Assembly: GCA_035528375.1 (NCBI GenBank)
Contig: DATKYS010000016.1
Location: 1 to 14,505 of the forward strand
Source: a bacterium
GTDB lineage: Bacteria; RBG-13-66-14
Reading direction: 5' to 3'
Length of the DNA: 14,505 nt
The notes beneath the pieces were generated by a model that did not search any database, was not told the DNA's origin, and was given only the letters and a program-made list of their open reading frames with translations. Below are positions 1-5,211 of this stretch, one piece after another (position 1 is the stretch's first letter; every line of letters starts with the position of its first letter). The position numbers and the translations under genes are program-made.

Positions 1-8
1 GAAGATTT

Positions 9-51
9 CCCTCTCCCGGCGGGAGCGGCGTCCGACGGGCCGGGGTGAGGG
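9..51. repeat. REP-like hairpin segment at the window edge
   Basis: CCCTCTCCC at 9-17 is followed by GGGAG, giving the hairpin CTCCC (13-17) / GGGAG (21-25). The segment ends with a G-rich GGGGTGAGGG stretch at 42-51, whose GAGGG can also pair with CCCTC at 9-13. Intergenic repeats alternating CCCTCTCCC-type and GGGTGAGGG-type blocks are common in many bacterial genomes, so this may be one member. Only one copy is in the window, so its repeat nature is inferred from the pattern. No coding region is supported in 1-132. Confidence 0.3.
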
Positions 52-111
52 TCGGGGGCGGGAACGTAGAAAACGCGGCGGCCCGCAGGGGACTCATCCC
101 ACGGGATCGCC

Positions 112-123
112 CTACATATGTAG
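112..123. repeat. 12-bp perfect palindrome overlapping a GTAGTGG motif
   Basis: CTACATATGTAG reads identically on both strands. It lies 9 bp beyond the stop codon of the M50 peptidase gene, and its right half forms the start of the GTAGTGGATAA motif at 120-130. There is no T-tract, so an intrinsic terminator is not supported. It could be a protein-binding site or chance in an AT-rich patch. Confidence 0.35.
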
Positions 124-130
124 TGGATAA
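120..130 (+). repeat. Dispersed motif copy 1 (GTAGTGGATAA)
   Basis: Non-coding copy just downstream of the M50 peptidase gene. It is identical over 11 bp to the copy at 1186-1196. Confidence 0.5.
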
Positions 131-132
131 CC

Positions 133-1350
133 CTAGAATCCCGGCAGGGGCACCGGAGTCAGGCAGAGCAGGAAGAGCAGAATCGCCCCGACGGCGCCCA
201 GCGTGCGGCCCCGGCCCAGCGGCGTGACGTCGTCCAGGGGCGCGGGCCTCTTCCGGGCGACGAAGAAGAGGACCCCGATCCACACCAGCCACCCGGGCCA
301 GAAGAAGGCGAAGAACAACAGGGCGACCACCATCAGACTCCCCAGCGGCTTGTACGCCCTGCGCAGGCCGGCGAAGACGATGTGGCCGCCATCCAACTGC
401 CCCACGGGGACCAGGTTGAGCGCGGTCACGAGGAACCCCAGCCAGCCGGCGAAGGCCACCGGGTGCAGGAGGAGGACCTCGTCCGGGGCCAACGTACCCA
501 CTACGGCGAGCTGGAGTAGCTTAAAGAGGGGCGGCATGTTTACCAACATGGACGCCGTGGGCTCGTCGAAGAAGCGCATGGTGATCAGCCCCGGCTGGCC
601 GTAGGTCAGCTCGAACTCGGGCCAGTAGAGCGGTACCGCCGTCCGGGGGTCCAGCTTTACCACCTCGGACAGGGTCAGGCCGATGATGGTGACAATGATC
701 GCCGCGACGACCCCGGCCAGCGGTCCGGCGATTCCGATGTCGAAGAGGGCCCGGCGGTCGGGCACCGGCGAGCGCATGCGGATGACCGCCCCCGCCGTAC
801 CGAGGAGCGGATTCGGCACGGGTAAAAGTAAAGGTAACGTGGCGCTGACCCCGTGGCGCCGGGCGGCGATGTAGTGTCCAAACTCGTGGGCCAGGAGAAT
901 GCCGAGGAGGGAGACGGCGAAGGGGAGCCCCAGATACCACAGCTCCGGATGCTCGAGGATGTCCACCCCGGCGTGCATCCCGCCGGCCCAGAGCACCGTC
1001 AGGACCGTCAGAACGGCGAAGACGAGCTGCGTCCGCCGGTTGAAGCCGCGACCGCTGCGCTTGGTCCCGATTTTCATGGCGGCGGTGTCGGCCGTGCCGG
1101 AGACCCGCGCCGTGTAACCCAGGGAATCGCACGTTTCTATGATTCCCCGAATCGCCTTTTTCGGTTCTCCGACGAGCTCGCCGGTGTAGTGGATAAGACG
1201 GGCGTCGTAGTGCTTTTGGAGAATCTCGATGTACGGGGCCAAACGGGGGGCGAGTTGGGCGGAGGCAATCGTAAAGGCCTCCAGCTCGCGCCGGAGGTTA
1301 CGCGTCGGTTTCTTACGGAAGAGGGATGAGAAGAGGCTCATCGCAGGCAT
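133..1350 (-). CDS. Site-2 protease-like M50 zinc metallopeptidase, membrane protein
   Basis: Probable intramembrane metalloprotease of family M50 (site-2 protease fold), cleaving membrane-embedded or membrane-proximal substrates. A cytosolic segment of about 100 residues rich in Arg/Lys comes first, then roughly six membrane segments. The zinc motif HEFGH is at about residues 155-159. The third-ligand motif NLVPVGQLDGGH is at about 312-323, with Asp and the GG pair intact. Between them, the RMRSPVPDRRALFDIGIAGPLAG segment and HPVAFAGWLGFLVTALN recall the EGY-type/bacterial S2P branch rather than RseP, and no PDZ domain is visible. Length is about 405 residues. An upstream GTG (1356) and an internal ATG (1341) are alternative starts; ATG 1350 follows a G-rich GGTGGGT, but no start has a strong Shine-Dalgarno. 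The gene lies 40 bp after ruvX on the same strand, so co-transcription is likely. Residues near 173-178 use a run of rare TTA leucine codons. The substrate is unknown. Confidence 0.88.
   Translation of the reverse strand: MPAMSLFSSLFRKKPTRNLRRELEAFTIASAQLAPRLAPYIEILQKHYDARLIHYTGELVGEPKKAIRGIIETCDSLGYTARVSGTADTAAMKIGTKRSGRGFNRRTQLVFAVLTVLTVLWAGGMHAGVDILEHPELWYLGLPFAVSLLGILLAHEFGHYIAARRHGVSATLPLLLPVPNPLLGTAGAVIRMRSPVPDRRALFDIGIAGPLAGVVAAIIVTIIGLTLSEVVKLDPRTAVPLYWPEFELTYGQPGLITMRFFDEPTASMLVNMPPLFKLLQLAVVGTLAPDEVLLLHPVAFAGWLGFLVTALNLVPVGQLDGGHIVFAGLRRAYKPLGSLMVVALLFFAFFWPGWLVWIGVLFFVARKRPAPLDDVTPLGRGRTLGAVGAILLFLLCLTPVPLPGF
494..504 (-). repeat. Dispersed motif copy 2 (GTAGTGGGTAC)
   Basis: Lies inside the M50 gene and is read there as GTA GTG GGT ACG (Val-Val-Gly-Thr). 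GTA and GGT are non-preferred codons in this GC-rich window, so the DNA sequence rather than the peptide seems to be conserved. Confidence 0.5.
1186..1196 (+). repeat. Dispersed motif copy 3 (GTAGTGGATAA)
   Basis: Antisense to the M50 coding strand, where it encodes Leu-Ile-His-Tyr. Same 11 bases as copy 1. Confidence 0.5.
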
Positions 1351-1359
1351 ACCCACCGC

Positions 1360-1370
1360 GTAGTGGTTAA
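1360..1370 (+). repeat. Dispersed motif copy 4 (GTAGTGGTTAA)
   Basis: Sits in the 40-bp gap between ruvX and the M50 gene, 10 bp upstream of the chosen M50 start. It could be read as part of the 5' leader, but the same motif inside genes argues against a purely local regulatory role. Confidence 0.5.
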
Positions 1371-1390
1371 TAGGCGAACAGGGTCATTCC

Positions 1391-1819
1391 TCACTCATCG
1401 GCGTCCGCCCGGCCCCGGCGGTCGAGGTAGGCCTGGAGGATGAGCGCCGCGGCGACGGCGTCCACTTTTCCCCTGGCCGACCGCGCGTCGAGACCGGCCT
1501 CGCGCAACGCGTCCTGTGCCACCCGGGACGTGTACCGCTCGTCGGAGAGGTGAATCGGCAGGTCCAGGTGGGATTCCAGATCGGCGAAAAACCCCTCGAC
1601 GGCCGCGGCCGATTCGCCTCGGGTTCCATCCTCTTCGAGCGGCAGGCCGAGGACGACCTCGTCCACCCCCTCCTCGACGGCCGCCAGGCAGATGCGGCGC
1701 ACGTCGGCCAGCGGGCTCCGGCGCTCCAAGACGCCGTGGGGCCGGGCGATTTTCCCCTCCGGATCCGACAGCGCCAGGCCGATCCGTTTCCCGCCGAAAT
1801 CAATCCCCAGGCAGCGCAT
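1391..1819 (-). CDS. ruvX: Putative pre-16S rRNA nuclease / Holliday junction resolvase-like YqgF family protein
   Basis: Small RNase H-fold nuclease of the YqgF/RuvX family, associated with 16S rRNA 5'-end maturation and formerly annotated as a Holliday junction resolvase. With the start at ATG 1819 the protein has 142 residues, the usual family size. The first strand GIDFGGKRIG (5-14) carries the catalytic Asp7. The VVLGLPLEEDGT stretch (55-66) is the family's GLP loop. LSDERYTS (91-98) supplies Glu94, and KVDAVAAALILQAYLD (118-133) supplies Asp120, so all acidic positions are present. A GTG five codons upstream (1834) would give MYTAG-; ATG is preferred because family members begin directly with the first strand. 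No Shine-Dalgarno precedes it, but a TATACT box ends 6 bp upstream of the ATG, so a leaderless mRNA is possible. It is the first gene before the M50 peptidase. Confidence 0.93.
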   Translation of the reverse strand: MRCLGIDFGGKRIGLALSDPEGKIARPHGVLERRSPLADVRRICLAAVEEGVDEVVLGLPLEEDGTRGESAAAVEGFFADLESHLDLPIHLSDERYTSRVAQDALREAGLDARSARGKVDAVAAALILQAYLDRRGRADADE

Positions 1820-1825
1820 TCCGGC

Positions 1826-1831
1826 AGTATA
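1826..1831 (-). promoter_or_regulatory. Candidate -10 box for leaderless ruvX transcript
   Basis: TATACT on the minus strand ends 6 bp before the ruvX ATG. Transcription would then begin at or next to the start codon. The expected -35 position (1849-1854) reads TTCCCC, a poor match, so support rests on the -10 box and the missing Shine-Dalgarno. Confidence 0.3.
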
Positions 1832-1872
1832 CACGAAGGACCGCCGGCGGGGAAGGGCGGTGTGTTTTGGGC

Positions 1873-1901
1873 TTGACGCCCGGAGGGGTAGTTGGTAAGG
1901 T
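1873..1901 (+). promoter_or_regulatory. Sigma70-type promoter of the cold-shock gene
   Basis: TTGACG (1873-1878), a 17-bp spacer and TAAGGT (1896-1901) form a plausible housekeeping promoter. The predicted transcript start near 1908 would leave a leader of about 60 nt before the ATG at 1969, long enough for temperature-dependent structure as in other csp genes. Confidence 0.5.
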
Positions 1902-1968
1902 TCCCTCTGCCGCAGTTAGGTGAATTTTACCAGGTCGGCCCGTCGGGGACGCCGGGAAGGTTTTAAAG

Positions 1969-2190
1969 ATGTCCGAGGAGCTCCTCCGCGGGAAAGTCAA
2001 GTGGTTCAACGGCGCCAAGGGCTACGGCTTCGTCCAGCGGCCCGGTGCGCCCGACCTCTTCGTGCACTTCTCGGAAATCCTGGAGGAGCCCCCGGAGCTC
2101 GCCGAGGGTGAAGAGGTGGAGTTCGAGATGTTGGAGGACCCGCAGGGCAACCGGGCGGTCAAGGTGCGGCGGGTGAAGAAGGCGGAGTGA
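1969..2190 (+). CDS. Cold-shock domain protein (CspA family)
   Basis: Single cold-shock domain of 73 residues, an OB fold that binds single-stranded RNA/DNA and acts as an RNA chaperone. After a short MSEELL- leader the sequence [15 protein letters not shown] contains RNP1 (KGYGFV, about 17-22). LFVHF (about 30-34) is RNP2, followed by the usual acidic GEEVEFEM strand and the basic [10 protein letters not shown] tail. Aromatic residues for base stacking (Trp, Phe, Tyr, Phe, Phe, His) are in place. GGAAGG at 1955-1960 is an acceptable ribosome site 8 bp before ATG. It is a single-gene unit with its own promoter and an intrinsic terminator, divergent from ruvX and convergent with the downstream lipoprotein gene. 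The exact paralogue (cspA, B, C...) cannot be assigned. Confidence 0.95.
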   Translation: MSEELLRGKVKWFNGAKGYGFVQRPGAPDLFVHFSEILEEPPELAEGEEVEFEMLEDPQGNRAVKVRRVKKAE

Positions 2191-2216
2191 GACGGCGTGT
2201 CGGACGTTGAATTTTA

Positions 2217-2238
2217 GGGGCCGGACGGCCCCTTTTTT
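2217..2238 (+). terminator. Intrinsic terminator after the cold-shock gene
   Basis: GGGGCC (2217-2222), a GGAC loop and GGCCCC (2227-2232) are followed directly by six T residues and another T-rich run at 2245-2250. It starts 27 bp after the stop codon. The minus-strand side has only a weak T-rich flank, so it mainly serves the plus-strand gene. Confidence 0.85.
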
Positions 2239-2317
2239 ATTGTGTTTTTTATCACCTCGGGATCCCACGGCTGTTCGGAACCCGCCCGACTGTTCGCCCC
2301 GACCGCGTCCCGAATCT

Positions 2318-3352
2318 CTACTCCTCCTCCGGCCAATAAATGGCCTTGAGAGCTTGCAGATTTCCGGAAACTCGGGGGTAAGTCTCGATGAACGCGATCC
2401 ACTCGCCGGCGGGATCGAAGAGGATGTACTCGTACTCGGTTTCGTCGGGAAGGGTCTTGGGCTCGATGACATCGGAGAAAACGCCGGTGGCGATGTCGTA
2501 CTCACAGAGGAAGTGTGAGGAGGTGTCCCCCGGGCCGGTGGTGGTGCGCTGGAACACGACGCGGTTACCGAGGGGGTCCACGCTGGGCAGATTCACCTCG
2601 TCCGCCTGCACGGGGGTCAGCAGCTCGTAGCTGCCGTCGAGGTAAATGCGGGCCATGGCGTGCTCGGTCTCGGAGAGGTTGACGGCGGTGACGATGGAGT
2701 CGCCCGTCGGCCACCAGCAGAAGTGGCGAGTGTCGAAGAGGTCCGGTTCGACGGTGAAGAACTGCGTTTCCGTTTCCGTGGCCCTATCGAAAACGGCGAA
2801 AGCAAACTGGTCACTCCGATAGAGGTCCACCCAATAGCCAAACCCGGAGCCGTCGGGGGTGAAATGGAGGTCGTAGCGTTGCTGGTTGTCGTCAATGAAG
2901 AAGCGGTCCTCCATTCTGTCATCGCCGTAATCGCGGAAGATATAACCGGAGAGACCAAAGCCACTGTAGTAATAGGGTCGTGCACGACCGGTATAGACGT
3001 AATCCGCCGCCTCGTCCACGCAAGAGCTGTAGGAGATAAAATCTAAGGAAGAGAATGATCTATAGTACAGGCGCTTTTGTCCAAACAGGCCATATTCAAC
3101 CAAGAATCCTGGGCTGTTAAAGTACAAGCCGTTGACGCACGTAACGTAGATGCTCTCGCCATCCCCGGCCCATTGGAGTTGTTGCATGTCGGAATAAGTA
3201 TTTGACGGTGCCCAGACGGTGCACACCGTCCCTTTTGGCGGGTGGTCGGTGCTGAAGACCTCGCCCTTGCCGGGCCCACTGACCAGGTCGCAGGACAGAA
3301 TGAGGCAGGCTGCGAGCAGAACCCAACCGAAACCCGCTTTTCGTTGGGACAT
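2318..3352 (-). CDS. Lipoprotein with TolB/WD40-like beta-propeller repeats
   Basis: Predicted envelope lipoprotein of 344 residues with no assignable specific function. The N-terminus MSQRKAGFGWVLLAACLILSC has a basic start and a hydrophobic core. Cys21 (ILSC) is the likely lipidated residue; Cys16 (LAAC) is an alternative but leaves a very short core. Asp22 at the +2 position is, in enterobacteria, an inner-membrane retention signal. The rest contains irregular PD40-like blades, for example HFTPDGSGFGYWVD (163-176), WWPTGDSIVTAV (213-224), PSVDPLGNRVVFQR (256-269) and FDPAGEWIAFIE (312-323). ATG 3352 is preceded by GAGGG at a good distance. The reading frame stays open far upstream, but that part is antisense shadow in the transporter genes. 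The 5' half (about 2930-3220) is clearly more AT-rich than its neighbours, a possible sign of transfer or relaxed codon selection. It is convergent with the cold-shock gene. Confidence 0.8.
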   Translation of the reverse strand: MSQRKAGFGWVLLAACLILSCDLVSGPGKGEVFSTDHPPKGTVCTVWAPSNTYSDMQQLQWAGDGESIYVTCVNGLYFNSPGFLVEYGLFGQKRLYYRSFSSLDFISYSSCVDEAADYVYTGRARPYYYSGFGLSGYIFRDYGDDRMEDRFFIDDNQQRYDLHFTPDGSGFGYWVDLYRSDQFAFAVFDRATETETQFFTVEPDLFDTRHFCWWPTGDSIVTAVNLSETEHAMARIYLDGSYELLTPVQADEVNLPSVDPLGNRVVFQRTTTGPGDTSSHFLCEYDIATGVFSDVIEPKTLPDETEYEYILFDPAGEWIAFIETYPRVSGNLQALKAIYWPEEE

Positions 3353-3522
3353 CCGAACCCTCGTTAAGTCATCGTCAGAATCATCTTTTATTATCGGGTC
3401 AGCCTTGTCAAGGGATGAATCTGTCAATCGAGAGGAGGATTCGTCCGCAGCGGCCGTACCATTGGGCGCGGACCCCCGGACGAGCGGAGCCCATACGCTC
3501 CGTTCCGACCGGATGGGCCCTT

Positions 3523-4377
3523 TCACGGGCTCTTGGCCTTCCTCGCCAGCCTGATGGGGACGGACGCCCCGAAGAGGACGGCCCCGAGGAGGATGATCGT
3601 CGCCCCGGTGGAGGTGTTGAGGTACACGCTCAGAATTGTCCCCCCCACGGCGGAGAGGGCCCCGAGACCGGCCGACCACCAGAAGAGAGAGCCCTGGTTC
3701 CGGGCGATGTTGCGGGCGGTCGCCGCGGGGAGAATCAACAGCGCCGTAACGAAGAGCAGCCCCACCGCCCGGATGGCCACCGCCACTATCCCCGCCACCA
3801 GCGCCGCGTGGGCGTATTCCAGGGCCGCCACGCGGACTCCCGACGCCTTCGCCACCTCCGGGCTCACCGCCGTCAGCGCCAGGCGGTTGAAGAAGAAGAC
3901 CGAGAAGGCCACCGCCACGACCAGCGCGCCGAAGGCCAGGTACACCTCGGCCTCGGTGAGCGCCAGGATGTCGCCGTAGATGTAGGTCAGCATCTCCCGC
4001 CCCAGCCCCCGAAACGCGCTCAGCAAAACTATCCCCAGGGCCATCACCGCGGAGAAGACCACCCCCACGGTCGCGTCGCCGGAGAGGTGCCCCCGCCGCC
4101 GCAGCGCCGTTATCCCCAGGCCGACGAAAACGGCGAACCCGACGAGGCCGACGTAGGGCGAGACACCGGCCAGCAGGCCGACCGCCACCCCGGCGAAGCT
4201 GGAGTGGCTGACCGCGTTGGTGAAGAAGCTCATCCGGTGCCCCAGCACGCCGACCCCGACGATGCCGCAGGCGGCGGCGAGCAAGAGGCCGCCCACCAGG
4301 GCGCGGTTCAAGAACGACGCCCCGGCGAGGGCCTGGGGGAGCAGATGGTTCAGCAACTGGTAGAGCGGCTCGAACAT
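3523..4377 (-). CDS. znuB: Zinc/manganese-type ABC transporter permease (ZnuB family)
   Basis: Integral-membrane subunit of a metal ABC importer (ABC-3/ZnuB-TroC-MntB family), 284 residues, the usual length, with about eight hydrophobic segments. SHSSFAGVAVG (57-67) matches the conserved SHA-FAGVALG loop of this family. SGDATVGVVFSAVMALGIVLL (99-119) and TYIYGDIL (131-138) correspond to the next conserved blocks, the latter being the coupling-loop region that contacts the ATPase. Last gene of the zur-znuA-znuC-znuB run, 66 bp after znuC and with no clear Shine-Dalgarno at ATG 4377. The spacer holds a 7-bp inverted repeat (4399-4405 / 4437-4443). No intrinsic terminator with a T-tract follows the stop. 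Metal specificity for zinc rather than manganese is inferred from the linked Fur-family regulator and the His-rich binding protein. Confidence 0.92.
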   Translation of the reverse strand: MFEPLYQLLNHLLPQALAGASFLNRALVGGLLLAAACGIVGVGVLGHRMSFFTNAVSHSSFAGVAVGLLAGVSPYVGLVGFAVFVGLGITALRRRGHLSGDATVGVVFSAVMALGIVLLSAFRGLGREMLTYIYGDILALTEAEVYLAFGALVVAVAFSVFFFNRLALTAVSPEVAKASGVRVAALEYAHAALVAGIVAVAIRAVGLLFVTALLILPAATARNIARNQGSLFWWSAGLGALSAVGGTILSVYLNTSTGATIILLGAVLFGASVPIRLARKAKSP

Positions 4378-4443
4378 CGTGGGCGGTTTGGTCGCATTCC
4401 GGAAAGGGTTCGTTGCTCGACGCCTCGGGGGGCCGTTTTCCGG

Positions 4444-5211
4444 CTACCCATCCCTGGGGTGGTGGTCGTGGAGGAAGAGGCTCACGTCCCGCCCGTACAT
4501 GGCGGCGATGGTTTCCGGCGAGATGGTCTCCCGGGTGCACCCCACCCCCATCAGTCGCCGGTTGAGGCAGACGACCCGCCGGGCGTGGGCGGAGACGACG
4601 GAGAGGTCGTGACTGACCAGGACGGTGGTCAGGCCGCGCTCCTCGGTGAGCTCGGCCAGGAGCGCGGCGAAGAGCTCGCCCCCGACCGCGTCTATCCCGG
4701 AGGCCGGCTCGTCCAGTAACAGCACGTCCGGGCCGCCGTTCCTCCCCGCCAGGGCCGCCGCCAGGAGCACCCGCTGGCGCTCCCCACCGGAGAGGACGCC
4801 CAGGGGCCGATCGGCCAGATTCTCCGCCCGCATGGCCCCGAGCTGGCGCCGCGCCTCGTCGCCCGCCGAACGACTCCGCCCGAGCCACAGCGGCCGGTGC
4901 TGGAGCTTGAGGAGCAGGAAATCCATCACCGTCAGCGGCGAGCCTTCGTCCACCCCCAGCGCTTGGGGGACGTACCCGAAGCTCGGGCGGTGCGGGAAAC
5001 TTGGGAAAACGACACGGCCCTCGTAGGGCACGAGCCCCAGGATGGCCTTGAGCAGCGTGGTTTTGCCCGCGCCGTTGGGTCCGATGACCGCGGTGATGAC
5101 ACCGGTCGGGACGTCGGCGGTGACGTCTTCCAGGACGACCCGATCGCCCAGGCGGACCGTGACGTTCGCCAGGCTGATCGCCGGTCTATCCACTACACCG
5201 GATTCGGTCAT
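4444..5211 (-). CDS. znuC: Zinc ABC transporter ATP-binding protein (ZnuC family)
   Basis: ATPase subunit of the metal importer, 255 residues. Walker A GPNGAGKT is at 44-51, Q-loop YVPQ at 80-83, signature LSGGE at 140-144, Walker B VLLLDE at 163-168 followed by the SGID D-loop, and the switch histidine in VSHD at 201, so it looks catalytically intact. The C-terminus ends with a small His/Asp-rich tail (HDHHPRD). ATG 5211 overlaps the znuA stop by the four bases ATGA, and GGAGGG lies just upstream inside znuA, so translational coupling is likely. Codons 6-9 are GTA GTG GAT AGA, an unusual run coinciding with a dispersed 11-bp motif. The partners are ZnuB next door and ZnuA upstream. Confidence 0.95.
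   Translation of the reverse strand: MTESGVVDRPAISLANVTVRLGDRVVLEDVTADVPTGVITAVIGPNGAGKTTLLKAILGLVPYEGRVVFPSFPHRPSFGYVPQALGVDEGSPLTVMDFLLLKLQHRPLWLGRSRSAGDEARRQLGAMRAENLADRPLGVLSGGERQRVLLAAALAGRNGGPDVLLLDEPASGIDAVGGELFAALLAELTEERGLTTVLVSHDLSVVSAHARRVVCLNRRLMGVGCTRETISPETIAAMYGRDVSLFLHDHHPRDG
5186..5196 (-). repeat. Dispersed motif copy 5 (GTAGTGGATAG)
   Basis: Codons 6-9 of znuC (Val-Val-Asp-Arg as GTA GTG GAT AGA). AGA and GTA are rare in this window, which points to selection on the DNA. Confidence 0.5.

Noticed and set aside
341-358. An 18-bp exact match between 341-358 (M50 gene, antisense) and 10133-10150 (HEAT gene).
   Set aside because: It encodes unrelated peptides in different frames with no flanking similarity and GC-rich content, so chance is a sufficient explanation despite the length.
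3406-3411. TTGACA on the minus strand as the -35 of the propeller lipoprotein gene.
   Set aside because: The best -10-like boxes (GATAAT, TAATAA) are only 10-12 bp downstream, too close for a standard promoter.
3485-3502. Hairpin CGGAGC/GCTCCG downstream of znuB as its terminator.
   Set aside because: The stem is only 6 bp with a 6-base loop, and no T-tract follows on the minus strand.
3415-4719. A 434-codon plus-strand frame across the zinc transporter genes.
   Set aside because: It is a shadow of znuB and znuC, which carry all family motifs on the minus strand.
3353-4888. In-frame upstream extension of the propeller lipoprotein to about 856 residues.
   Set aside because: The extension overlaps znuB and znuC in another frame and is low-complexity Arg/Gly. 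The lipoprotein signal peptide and Shine-Dalgarno place the start at 3352.
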